DNA of 45,993 bases. Source: an uncultured Victivallis sp. GTDB taxonomy: Bacteria; Verrucomicrobiota; Lentisphaeria; Victivallales; Victivallaceae. The DNA lies in assembly GCA_944389815.1 (NCBI GenBank), contig CALXNS010000010.1, positions 1 to 45,993 on the forward strand. The letters are read 5' to 3'. Below, piece by piece: positions 16,429 through 24,515 of this stretch. Each line of letters begins with the position of its first letter. Position 1 is the stretch's first letter. The translations under genes and the position numbers were made by a program. The notes below the pieces were generated by a model that did no database searches, was not told the DNA's origin, and saw only the letters and a list, made by a program, of their open reading frames with translations.

Positions 16429-17826
16429 TCATTTGGAATCGAGCTCGCGGTGCGCCGCAAGTTTCCGGTGCAGCGTCCGGCGGCTGATGCCGAGCTGACG
16501 CGCCGCCTGCGTGCGGTTGCCGTTGCAGTCGCGCAGCGCCTGTTCGATCAAACGAAGTTCGTTCTCTTCGAGCCGGACCGGCCCCTCTTCCGCCGGAACG
16601 GCGTCTCCATGAGAAGCAACGGGGAACGCCGCCGCTTCGCGCCGAACCGTTTCAGGTATATCCGAAACCTCCAGCCGGGGACCATGAGCCAGAACAACCA
16701 TGCATTCGATGCAGTTGCGCAACTCCCGGATGTTCCCGGGCCAGCGCATCGCGGTCAACTCCGCCAGCGCCTCCTGACTGATCCCGGAAATCGGACGGTT
16801 GTTCTCCGCGGCAAATTCGCGAATGAACTCCTGCACCAGCTGCGGAATCTCCTCCCGCCGTTCCCGCAGCGGCGGCAGTTCCAGATTGACCACCGACAGC
16901 CGGTAGAAAAGATCCTCACGGAAGGTTCCTTCCGTCACCATCCGCCTCAGGTCGCGGTTCGTCGCCGCAATCAACCGGACATCCACCTTGATCGTTTCGC
17001 TGCCGCCGACCCGTTCGAAGGAACGGCTCTCGAGCACCCGCAGCAGCTTCACCTGAGTGGCCGCGTCGATTTCGCCGATTTCGTCGAGGAAGATCGTCCC
17101 CTTGTCCGCCAGTTCGAACCGCCCCTTGCGCCGTTCGGCCGCGCCGGTGAACGCCCCCTTCTCATAACCGAAAAGTTCGCTTTCCAGCAGCGTCGCGGTC
17201 AATGCTGCGCAGTGAACCGGAACAAAATATCCCGTCCGTCCGCTGCGGTCATGAATCATGCGGGCAATCACCTCTTTCCCGGTGCCGCTTTCTCCTGTCA
17301 GCAGCACGGTCGAACGAGTCGGAGCGACCGTCTCCACCGTCGCCAGAACCCGCGCCATCGCCGGGGAAACCTTCGACTCGGCTGCTATTTCCTCCTCCGA
17401 TATCACTCCGACGCTTCCGGCCGACTGCCCCGCCGCGCCGGAAACGACATTGGCCGACGCCTGTTCCCGACGCGCCGCCAGCGCCGCATCGACCACCGCG
17501 TCAAGTCGGTCGAGTTTGACCGGTTTCTGCACGAAGTCGAACGCCCCCTTCTTCACCGCCGCCACAGCTTCGTCGATCGAACCGTAAGCGGTCAGCAGCA
17601 CACAGGGGGGACGGCTCGCCTTGCTCTGAGCCGCCTCCAGAACACTCATCCCGTCGGCATTGGGCATACGAAGATCGGTCAGCACCAGATCGTAATCGTG
17701 TTCCTTGAGAAGTTCGATCGCGGCCCCGCCGTCGGCGGCGGTCGTCACGTCGAACCGCGGCGCAAGGCAGCGGGCCAGCGCCTCACGGGTATTGTGTTCG
17801 TCATCGACGATCAGAATTTTCGGCAT
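16429..17826 (-). CDS. NtrC-family sigma-54-dependent response regulator
   Basis: 465 residues from the ATG at 17826 (GAGGAG 5 nt upstream). The receiver domain (1-120) has the phosphorylatable Asp51 in LVLTDLRMPNADG. The central AAA+ domain has Walker A GESGTGKE, the sigma-54-contacting loop EKGAFTGA and Walker B IFLDEIGEI, so it should be able to open sigma-54 promoters. The C-terminal Fis-type helix-turn-helix is NGNRTQAARQLGISRRTLHRKL. No histidine kinase gene is adjacent, so its partner is elsewhere. A sigma-54 promoter with an enhancer-like site lies upstream of dnaK in this window; a link is possible but unproven. It is transcribed toward the oxidoreductase gene, and the upstream dus gene ends 23 nt inside the stretch before its ATG. 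Confidence 0.93.
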   Translation of the reverse strand: MPKILIVDDEHNTREALARCLAPRFDVTTAADGGAAIELLKEHDYDLVLTDLRMPNADGMSVLEAAQSKASRPPCVLLTAYGSIDEAVAAVKKGAFDFVQKPVKLDRLDAVVDAALAARREQASANVVSGAAGQSAGSVGVISEEEIAAESKVSPAMARVLATVETVAPTRSTVLLTGESGTGKEVIARMIHDRSGRTGYFVPVHCAALTATLLESELFGYEKGAFTGAAERRKGRFELADKGTIFLDEIGEIDAATQVKLLRVLESRSFERVGGSETIKVDVRLIAATNRDLRRMVTEGTFREDLFYRLSVVNLELPPLRERREEIPQLVQEFIREFAAENNRPISGISQEALAELTAMRWPGNIRELRNCIECMVVLAHGPRLEVSDIPETVRREAAAFPVASHGDAVPAEEGPVRLEENELRLIEQALRDCNGNRTQAARQLGISRRTLHRKLAAHRELDSK

Positions 17827-17849
17827 TCGAACTCCTCTTTCGCGTTTCT

Positions 17850-18785
17850 TCACAAATGAAATGTACCGCCATTCCCGGCGGAATTCAAGTCGAAAATTTC
17901 ATTCTCCGGCCATTTCCGGAGCACTTCGAACCACGGATTGGCCGCCCCCCAGAGAAAATTGCTCAACTCGATCGCCTGCCCCCGGCGCAATCCGTATTTC
18001 ACCACCGCCGCGAAAAAACAACGCCGCATCACCTCCGGTTCCGGCCACGTTTCGCCGCGGAGCCGTCCAAGCAGCGCCGGGTCGCGCAGCCAGCCGCGCG
18101 CGCACATCACGCCTGCGGCTCCGGTCTGCTGCAGAATACGCCGCGCATCTTCGATCGTTGCAATGTCGCCATTGGCGATCACCGGCACGGGACGGGCCAG
18201 TTCGACGGCCCGGGTGAGGCGTTCCACGCCGTCCGGCACGGGGGAATATTGCTCCTGCACGGTACGGAAATGAAGAAAAATCTGCGACACGGCGCAGGTT
18301 CCGACGATGCTTTCGAGCACTTCCGGCATCTCCCGCGGCGAAGCAAAACCGCTTCGCATCTTCACGGTAAGCGGCACATCTTCCGGCAATGCACTCCGCA
18401 CCGCGCAGATCATCCGAGCCATCCCCTCCGGATTGCGCAGCGCTCCGCCGCCCGCGCCGCCGGAAACGACCCGGCGGCTCGGACAACCGAAATTCAAATT
18501 GATCGCGCACGCTCCAAGCCGAACGATTTCCACCGCCATCGCAGCCACCACATCCGGCGCGGTCCCCATCAACTGCACGGTGACGGGAATGTTCGAATGA
18601 AGAAAAGGTTCCAGAAATTCCAGGAGACGCCGGCGATGCGGCACCCCGGTTGTGACGCGCAGAAACGGCGTCATCCAGCAATCAACCAAACCAAGCTCCG
18701 ATGCGGCGCGCACAAACGCTTCGCCCATCACCCCTTCCATCGGCCCGGGCCAGACCTCCATCCGCTCCGGAAACACACGCATCAT
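17850..18785 (-). CDS. tRNA-dihydrouridine synthase
   Basis: 311 residues of the FMN-dependent Dus family, which reduces uridines in tRNA to dihydrouridine. It has the N-terminal WPGPMEGVMG, where the family has APMxGVTD, the active-site Cys in NLNFGCPSRRVV, then the GGAGGGAL loop resembling DusC, TVKMRSGF (FMN-binding Lys), LHFRTVQEQY (normally HxRT), and IANGDIATIEDA. The His-Phe-Arg-Thr variant is unusual but keeps the His. Which uridine it modifies cannot be read. The start ATG overlaps the ispE stop (ATGA); a later ATG at codon 9 also has a GGAG in front. Confidence 0.88.
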   Translation of the reverse strand: MMRVFPERMEVWPGPMEGVMGEAFVRAASELGLVDCWMTPFLRVTTGVPHRRRLLEFLEPFLHSNIPVTVQLMGTAPDVVAAMAVEIVRLGACAINLNFGCPSRRVVSGGAGGGALRNPEGMARMICAVRSALPEDVPLTVKMRSGFASPREMPEVLESIVGTCAVSQIFLHFRTVQEQYSPVPDGVERLTRAVELARPVPVIANGDIATIEDARRILQQTGAAGVMCARGWLRDPALLGRLRGETWPEPEVMRRCFFAAVVKYGLRRGQAIELSNFLWGAANPWFEVLRKWPENEIFDLNSAGNGGTFHL

Positions 18786-19663
18786 GCCCGATGAACTCCG
18801 CCGTCGAACACGACGATGCTCTCCGGTGAAAACCGTTCCTGCAACGCCGCCCGCGCCCGCGCCCGCGCCGCCGCATCCGGAAACAATCCGAAAAGCGTCG
18901 GGCCGCTGCCGGTCACCTCCGCCGCAAGCGCGCCGTTCTCCCGGAGAACACGCCGCAACAGCCGCAGCAACGGGAATTTATCGAAGAGCGCCGCGGACAA
19001 GTCGTTGAGGACTCCCGCCGCGACCTTCTCCACATCACTGTCGCGCAACCCTTCCAGCAGCAGCGCCAATTTTCCCGAATCATCCGCGCCGATTCTCTCC
19101 GGCGCAAGATGCGTGTACGCCCATTTCGCACTCACCGGGAAACGGGGATTGACGAGCAGCAGCGCCCCCGGACAGTTGGCGCAATGTTCCGGATAACGGA
19201 ATATTTCCCCCACTCCGGTCGCCACCGCCGTCCGCCCGTGCAGAAAAAACGGCACATCCGCGCCAAGCTGCAACGCCGTCTCCGCCAGAACCGGTTCCGA
19301 AAGCGCTCCGAAACGGCGCTGCAACAACCGCAATACCGCCGCGGCATTCGAACTTCCGCCGCCCATCCCGGCCGCCACCGGAACTTGTTTCACAATGTGG
19401 AATCGCCACGACGGCGTCAACCCCGCCGCGCGGGCGTAAGCCGCCGCCGCACGCCCGGCCAGATTGTCGAGATTCTCCGGCAGCCCCGGGAGCGACGACA
19501 CCACCCGGATGCCGGGTTCGTCCTCCCAGTCGACTTCGATCTGATCGGCGGGCGCGTCCAGCGGCAGAAACACGGTCTCCAGTTCGTGATAACCATCCGG
19601 CCGCCGGGCGGTCACCTTCAAATAAAGATTGATCTTTGAACAGGAAATTTCCATCTGGCGCAT
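18782..19663 (-). CDS. ispE: 4-diphosphocytidyl-2-C-methyl-D-erythritol kinase
   Basis: 293 residues from the ATG at 19663 (GGAG 8 nt upstream); the frame is open further upstream, but that part overlaps the preceding gene and is Arg-rich. It is a GHMP kinase with CSKINLYLKV, RRPDGYHELETVF and the glycine-rich ATP loop PVAAGMGGGSSNAAAVL. It phosphorylates CDP-methylerythritol in the non-mevalonate isoprenoid pathway, so this organism makes isoprenoids by the MEP route. It lies 56 nt after the Gfo/Idh gene and is coupled to dus, pointing to one transcript. Confidence 0.95.
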   Translation of the reverse strand: MRQMEISCSKINLYLKVTARRPDGYHELETVFLPLDAPADQIEVDWEDEPGIRVVSSLPGLPENLDNLAGRAAAAYARAAGLTPSWRFHIVKQVPVAAGMGGGSSNAAAVLRLLQRRFGALSEPVLAETALQLGADVPFFLHGRTAVATGVGEIFRYPEHCANCPGALLLVNPRFPVSAKWAYTHLAPERIGADDSGKLALLLEGLRDSDVEKVAAGVLNDLSAALFDKFPLLRLLRRVLRENGALAAEVTGSGPTLFGLFPDAAARARARAALQERFSPESIVVFDGGVHRA

Positions 19664-19719
19664 AACCGCAGCTCCATTTCTCCGCCGAGTTCCGCGCCCC
19701 GGTCCAGAGTTCATCCGGC

Positions 19720-20736
19720 TCAATTCAATTCGCCGGCGGTACACGGCGCGAACTTGAATCCGTACTGGTCGTTGTAACGCCGCGCTTCATCCTGAATGGC
19801 GACCGCCAGCTTCAGCGCCTGAAGTCCCTGTTCGCCGGGCACCTTCGGACGACAGACCGTCCCGGTCCGGATCGAATTGTTGACCGCGGCGATGAAATCC
19901 TCCAGTTCGGCGGCGAGCGCATTCTTTTCATCGAGATTGACGTCCCTGCGCGCCAGCCCGATGCGGTTTCTCTTGAGCACCATGCCGAAATGTTTGCCGT
20001 AATCCATCGAAATGTAACTATCTTCCTGGAAAACGCGGAAACGGCGCATCGGTTCCTGACTGACCCGGCTGGCGGTCAAACTGGCGCAGCTGCCGTTCTT
20101 GAACTTGATCCGCGCGTTGACGATGTCCTCGGTTTTGCTGAGCACCGGAATTCCGACCACGTCGAACCGCTCCACCTCCGCCGGAATCATCCGCAATACC
20201 AGATCGATGTCGTGAATCATCAGATCGAGCACCACGCTCACCTCGGTGCCGCGCCGCGGCAGACCCGGACGCGGCGGCGGATACTGCGCCAGACGGTGCG
20301 CTTCGACGAAACGGGTGTTCGAAGCGTACTTCTCCAGGAAATCCATCGCCGGATTGAACCGTTCCACATGCCCGACCGCCAGCACGACGTTGTGTTTGGC
20401 GGCGCACTGAACCATCGCCTCGGCCTCCTCCACGCTCGCGGCAATCGGTTTTTCAACGAGCACATGCTTGCCCATTTCCAGCAATGGAAGCGTGGTGACC
20501 GCGTGGAAATTCGCCGGAACCGCGACACTCAACGCATCACACTGCTCCGCCAGATGCCGCCAGTCGGGGAACACCTTCAGATTGAATTCGTTGCCGACCC
20601 GCTCCGCGGTCTCCGGCTGAACATCGAAAATTCCGACCACTTCGGCATTGGGACTCTGCGCGTAGAGCCGGGCGTGATGCCGCCCGAGCGCGCCGACGCC
20701 GATCACGCCGACCTTGAGTTTCTTTTCGTTTTCCAT
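19720..20736 (-). CDS. Gfo/Idh/MocA-family NAD(P)-dependent dehydrogenase
   Basis: 338 residues from the ATG at 20736; the in-frame extension upstream is low in similarity and lies in the promoter region. The Rossmann motif is VGVIGVGALGRHHARLY, followed by the EKP motif (LVEKPIAAS), GHVERFNPA, and the catalytic-type DLMIHDIDLVL. In several Gram-negative groups a closely similar dehydrogenase sits within lpx clusters, and UDP-GlcNAc 3-dehydrogenase (GnnA) is in this family. Here the gene is divergent from the pyrH-lpxA copy 2 operon, about 170 bp away, so a role in UDP-sugar or lipid A precursor oxidation is a reasonable guess. No GnnB-type aminotransferase is in the window. Confidence 0.85.
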   Translation of the reverse strand: MENEKKLKVGVIGVGALGRHHARLYAQSPNAEVVGIFDVQPETAERVGNEFNLKVFPDWRHLAEQCDALSVAVPANFHAVTTLPLLEMGKHVLVEKPIAASVEEAEAMVQCAAKHNVVLAVGHVERFNPAMDFLEKYASNTRFVEAHRLAQYPPPRPGLPRRGTEVSVVLDLMIHDIDLVLRMIPAEVERFDVVGIPVLSKTEDIVNARIKFKNGSCASLTASRVSQEPMRRFRVFQEDSYISMDYGKHFGMVLKRNRIGLARRDVNLDEKNALAAELEDFIAAVNNSIRTGTVCRPKVPGEQGLQALKLAVAIQDEARRYNDQYGFKFAPCTAGELN

Positions 20737-20832
20737 AAAAAATTCGTTCCCCGGGTTGAATACAATAATATGTACTTTGCGGATAATATACACGTTTTTT
20801 TTCGGAAAAACAGCGTCTGAAGATGTAAATTC

Positions 20833-20862
20833 TTGGCGAAATTGCATTTTCCGGGTTATATT
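20833..20862 (+). promoter_or_regulatory. Promoter for pyrH-lpxA copy 2
   Basis: TTGGCG (20833-20838), an 18-bp spacer, TATATT (20857-20862). It lies 45 bp before the pyrH ATG in a divergent intergenic region. The AT-rich remainder (20737-20832) should hold the promoter of the Gfo/Idh gene, but I cannot choose between several weak -10 candidates. Confidence 0.55.
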
Positions 20863-20907
20863 GTAGAAAAACAAGCATTTTCACCGAAAATTCACGGGGG
20901 TGTGTCC

Positions 20908-21627
20908 ATGACCAGAGAGTATCGATTCAACCGCATCTTGCTCAAACTCAGCGGAGAAGCGCTCAAAGGCGCCCAGCAGCACGGTTACGACGCCGACGCC
21001 GTCCGGGAAGCCGTCGCCCGGATCAAGGAGATCGTCGATCAGGGCGTCGAAGTCGCCCTCGTCGTCGGCGCCGGCAACATCTGGCGCGGCGTCATGGGGA
21101 AATCCGGCGGCATGGATCGCGTCAACGCCGACTACATGGGGATGCTCGCCACCGTGATGAATGCACTCTGTCTGCGCGATTTCCTCATCGCCGCCGGCGT
21201 CCCCGCAATCGTGCAGTGTTCGGTCGGCATGGAACCGATCGCACCGCGTTTCAACCGCGACCAGGCGATCAAGGCGCTCGAAGCCGGACAGGTCGTGATC
21301 TTCGCCGGCGGAACCGGAAGCCCGTTCTTCACCACCGACACCACCGCGGCGCTGCGGGCTCTCGAAACCGATTGCGACGCGGTGCTCAAGGCAACCAAGG
21401 TCGACGGCGTTTACACGGCTGACCCCTTCAAGGATCCGACTGCGGAGCGGTTCGAGGAACTCAGCTTCGACGAGGCGCTCTCGCGCCAGCTCAAAGTGAT
21501 GGATTCGACCGCGTTTTCGATGTGCCGCGACAACGATCTGCCGATCGTGGTCTTCAACTTCTCCGACCCGGAAAGCCTCCGCCGCGTCATCGCGGGCGAC
21601 ACTTCCGCCGGAACCATCGTCAGTTGA
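20908..21627 (+). CDS. pyrH: UMP kinase
   Basis: 239 residues from the ATG at 20908, behind GGGGGTG; a longer in-frame start would lie within the promoter. The bacterial hexameric UMP kinase of the amino acid kinase fold converts UMP to UDP. Motifs: ILLKLSGEAL (phosphate-binding Lys), VGAGNIWRG, MDRVNADYMGMLATVMNAL (UMP contact), FAGGTGSPFFTTDT and ATKVDGVYTADP. The usual partners tsf and frr are not here. It is followed after 24 nt by lpxA copy 2, so pyrimidine nucleotide supply and lipid A synthesis share a transcript. Confidence 0.96.
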   Translation: MTREYRFNRILLKLSGEALKGAQQHGYDADAVREAVARIKEIVDQGVEVALVVGAGNIWRGVMGKSGGMDRVNADYMGMLATVMNALCLRDFLIAAGVPAIVQCSVGMEPIAPRFNRDQAIKALEAGQVVIFAGGTGSPFFTTDTTAALRALETDCDAVLKATKVDGVYTADPFKDPTAERFEELSFDEALSRQLKVMDSTAFSMCRDNDLPIVVFNFSDPESLRRVIAGDTSAGTIVS

Positions 21628-21651
21628 GGTTGAACAAGGAGGACGCCTCTC

Positions 21652-22476
21652 ATGGGAATTCATCCGACCGCGGTCATTCATCCGGGAGCGAAGCTGGGAC
21701 GCAACGTTTCCGTCGGCCCCTATTCAATCATTGAAGAGGATTGCGTGATCGGCGACGACTGCATGATCGACGCACACGTCAAGATCGCCCGTTACACCAC
21801 GCTTGGCGCCCGGTGCAGGGTTTACCTCGGCGCGCTGATCGGCGAAGAGCCCCAGGATCACCGCTTCCGTCCCGGCACGGTCGCCTGGACGAAGATCGGC
21901 GACGACACCACGCTCCGGGAATATGTCACGATTCACCGTTCGCCATTTCCCGGAGGAACAACTTCGGTCGGCAGCGGCACGCTTCTGATGGCATTCGTCC
22001 ACGTCGGTCACGACGCGCAGATCGGAAACAAGGTGACCGTGGCGAACCAGACGGGAATCTCGGGACATGTAATCATTGAAGACGGCGCGGTGCTCTCCGG
22101 CTACGTATTGATTCACCAGTTCTGCCGGATCGGCGCCCTGGCGATGCTGGGGGGGCGCACGATCATCCGGCAGGATGTGCCGCCCTTCTGCATGGTCGCG
22201 GAAAACGAATGCATCTGCGGTTCGAACACCGTCGGACTGCGCCGGGCCGGATTCGACAGCGCGCAGCGCATGGCGATTCGACGGGCGATCAAGACCTACT
22301 TTTTCCATGGATTGAATTCCTCCAATGCGCTGAACCGGATTGAAGCGGAAAGCGGCGGCGATCCGAATGTCGCTCATTTCATCGACTTCATCCGCCACAG
22401 CGACCGGGGAATCATGCCGGGAGATCCGGAACTTGTCGCACTCGGCACCCGGCATCACGAGGAGGGGGCGGAATGA
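21652..22476 (+). CDS. LpxA-type acyltransferase, copy 2
   Basis: 274 residues of hexapeptide repeats with the LpxA C-terminal domain. It keeps more of the canonical residues than copy 1: VTIHRS, VHVGHD with presumptive catalytic His120, SGHVII with the His144 equivalent (His139), IHQFC, DVPPF and LRRAGF. By these marks it is the better candidate for the housekeeping UDP-GlcNAc O-acyltransferase, but QDHRFR and the Met-Leu-Gly-Gly ruler region leave the chain length and the sugar (GlcNAc or GlcNAc3N) open. AAGGAGG precedes the ATG. It is coupled by an ATGA overlap to the lipoprotein gene. Confidence 0.82.
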   Translation: MGIHPTAVIHPGAKLGRNVSVGPYSIIEEDCVIGDDCMIDAHVKIARYTTLGARCRVYLGALIGEEPQDHRFRPGTVAWTKIGDDTTLREYVTIHRSPFPGGTTSVGSGTLLMAFVHVGHDAQIGNKVTVANQTGISGHVIIEDGAVLSGYVLIHQFCRIGALAMLGGRTIIRQDVPPFCMVAENECICGSNTVGLRRAGFDSAQRMAIRRAIKTYFFHGLNSSNALNRIEAESGGDPNVAHFIDFIRHSDRGIMPGDPELVALGTRHHEEGAE

Positions 22477-23690
22477 AATTTCCCGCACTGCTGTTCCGGA
22501 CCGCGCTCATTTCGCCGGTCTCGGCGATGCTGCTGCTGACCGGGTGCATCTTCAGTCCGGTTTATCAATCGCTGCCTCCGGTTGAAAACAATACGGTGAA
22601 GATCGGCGTCATCGTTCCGCTGAGCGGAAAAAACCAGCCCTACGGCGCCCGGCTGCGCGACGGCATTCAACTTGCGGCCGATGAATTGAACAACTCCCGG
22701 GGCATCGGGGGCCTTCCGATCGAACTTCTGATCCGCGACAATCGGAGCAATCCGGCCGAATCGCTCCGGCTGGCACGCGAACTGGCGGATTCCGGGGTCC
22801 GCGGTCTGATTCCCGGTTACGACAGCGCGGAAGTGGCCGTTCTGAAGGAGTTCCTCGCAGAACGGGCGATCCCCGCGGTAACGCCGGTCGCGTCCGACGA
22901 CACGCTCAACGAAGTTCCGGCGCTCTTTCAGGCGGTCTTCACCAACCGCGAACAGGCCCGGGTGCTGGCCGCCTACGTCTGGTACTGGCGGAAACTTCTC
23001 CGCATGGGCATCCTGATCGATACGGCGCCGGGGGCGGATTATGCGCGCGACATCGCGCGCGAATGCGGCCGGGTTTTCACGGAACTGGGCGGCAGCGTGG
23101 TCTCGAGCGTCGAATTCCGCAACGACATGACCGACTTCACTCCGAACCTCAGAGAGCTGCTGCTCTCCGGGCCTCAGGTCATTCTGGTTCCGGCGGAGAC
23201 CTCCGTTTCCGGCCGGATCGTTCGTCGGCTCCGGGAACTCGGGTTTCGGGGCTTGATCATCGGACCGGACAGCTGGGACGAACGGGAGTTCCTTCAGGAA
23301 TGCGGTCCGACGCCGGGCGATTGCGCCTACACGGCGTTCTACGCGCCGGAATTCGATCGCGCGGAGAACCGGGAATTCCGCACGGCCTTCCGCAAGACCT
23401 TCTTTGTCTATCCGGGAGCCTGCGAAGCGCAGGGATACGATGCGATGAAACTTCTGGCAACCGGATTGGAAGGCGCGAAGACGCCGCATGATTTCATATT
23501 GAATCTGCAGTCGATCCGCAATTATTCCGGTGCGGCGGCGCTGTACAGTTTCCGGCAGAACGGACGTTTCGACCGGACGATTTTCATCAAGTCGCTCGGA
23601 CCGGCGCGACGGGGCGAAGAACTGCCCTCTGCGCGATTGAGCAGAAGTTTTCCCATATCCCGGATCGATCAACTGGAAATCAATGAATAA
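22473..23690 (+). CDS. Lipoprotein with branched-chain amino acid-binding-protein fold
   Basis: 405 residues. The signal peptide ends in the lipobox LLTGC (Cys25), so it is a membrane-anchored periplasmic lipoprotein. The mature part is a type I periplasmic-binding fold: KIGVIVPLSGKNQPYGARLRDGIQLAADELN, then the DNRSNP and IPGYDSAEV segments and TPVASDD. These match LivJ-type receptors and the LpoA-type activators of penicillin-binding proteins. No ABC transporter permease or ATPase gene is near. Its coupling to lpxA copy 2 fits either a sensor or an envelope-assembly role better than plain uptake. The start overlaps lpxA copy 2 (ATGA). Confidence 0.8.
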   Translation: MKFPALLFRTALISPVSAMLLLTGCIFSPVYQSLPPVENNTVKIGVIVPLSGKNQPYGARLRDGIQLAADELNNSRGIGGLPIELLIRDNRSNPAESLRLARELADSGVRGLIPGYDSAEVAVLKEFLAERAIPAVTPVASDDTLNEVPALFQAVFTNREQARVLAAYVWYWRKLLRMGILIDTAPGADYARDIARECGRVFTELGGSVVSSVEFRNDMTDFTPNLRELLLSGPQVILVPAETSVSGRIVRRLRELGFRGLIIGPDSWDEREFLQECGPTPGDCAYTAFYAPEFDRAENREFRTAFRKTFFVYPGACEAQGYDAMKLLATGLEGAKTPHDFILNLQSIRNYSGAAALYSFRQNGRFDRTIFIKSLGPARRGEELPSARLSRSFPISRIDQLEINE

Positions 23691-23725
23691 AAGAAACGAC
23701 AAATAAAATTCACCAGGTCCGAATC

Positions 23726-24406
23726 ATGAAAAAAAACGAATACGTCATTTTAAAATCTCCGGCGGAACCGGCATTGGATGCCCCGTTTGACGATGGAGCC
23801 TGGAGTCGGATTCCGGCACTGAGTCTGGAATATTTCCGCAAGGAGAGCAGCGACCATCGCCCGGAGGTGCGGTTCAAATTGACCTGGACGGACGCCGGAC
23901 TCTTCGGACTCTTCGATGTGCGCGACCGGTACGTCAAGACCTCGGCGACGAAATTTCAGGAGATGGTCTGCTGCGACAGCTGTGTGGAATTTTTCGTGGA
24001 ACCGGCCGGGGGGAATGGTTACATCAATTTTGAAATCAACTGTTCCGGCATTCTGCTCTGCCAGCATGTGCTCGACCCGCGACGGAAGAACGGCGGCAGC
24101 CTCGGAAATGCGAGACCGCTCACGCTCGAGGAGATCAAAGGCCTTCGCATTTTCCATACGATGCCGGACCGAATCCCGGTGGAGATCACCGAACCGGTGC
24201 GTTACCGGGTCGGTTTCTTCCTGCCGTTCGAATTGTTCCACACCGTCATGGGGGCGGAAATTCCGGTGCCTGGGACCGTCTGGAGGGGGAACGTCTACAA
24301 ATGCGCCGACAATACCAGCCACCCGCACTGGGGGTGCTGGCAGCCGGTTCCGGAGCTGAATTTCCACAATCCGGCGGCGTTTGGAGAGCTGCGTTTCGCA
24401 GAATAA
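23726..24406 (+). CDS. CBM9-like carbohydrate-binding protein
   Basis: 226 residues with no signal peptide. The DGAWSRIPALSLEYF start, WTDAGLFGLFDVRDRYV, the DSCVEFFVEP strand and the late GNVYKCADNTSHPHWGCWQPV match the family-9-like (DOMON-type) beta-sandwich that binds sugar chain ends. Similar stand-alone proteins are common in polysaccharide-degrading Bacteroidota and PVC bacteria, and their function is not established. It follows the lipoprotein gene by 35 nt with only a weak AGG before its ATG. It precedes the glycoside hydrolase gene, whose C-terminal part has the same type of domain. It may be cytoplasmic. Confidence 0.75.
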   Translation: MKKNEYVILKSPAEPALDAPFDDGAWSRIPALSLEYFRKESSDHRPEVRFKLTWTDAGLFGLFDVRDRYVKTSATKFQEMVCCDSCVEFFVEPAGGNGYINFEINCSGILLCQHVLDPRRKNGGSLGNARPLTLEEIKGLRIFHTMPDRIPVEITEPVRYRVGFFLPFELFHTVMGAEIPVPGTVWRGNVYKCADNTSHPHWGCWQPVPELNFHNPAAFGELRFAE

Positions 24407-24430
24407 ATCATTTTTCCCTCATCCGGGAGC

Positions 24431-24459
24431 TTGACGAAACTCAGTTTCGGATGTATTCT
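24431..24459 (+). promoter_or_regulatory. Promoter for the glycoside hydrolase gene, with operator in its spacer
   Basis: TTGACG (24431-24436), a 17-bp spacer, TATTCT (24454-24459). The spacer holds a perfect 15-bp palindrome CGAAACT-C-AGTTTCG at 24435-24449, which looks like an operator for a LacI-type or similar repressor. The site would block RNA polymerase binding. The predicted start lies about 50 nt before the ATG. Confidence 0.65.
24435..24449. promoter_or_regulatory. 15-bp palindromic operator candidate
   Basis: CGAAACT-C-AGTTTCG, perfectly symmetric, lies between the -35 and -10 boxes of the glycoside hydrolase promoter. CGAAA...TTTCG half-sites are typical of LacI-family operators; no LacI gene is in this window. 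Confidence 0.55.
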
Positions 24460-24515
24460 TCTTTCAGCAGAAATATCAACCGCATGGTCATTGCATAGAG
24501 AAGGAAAAGTTCGAA

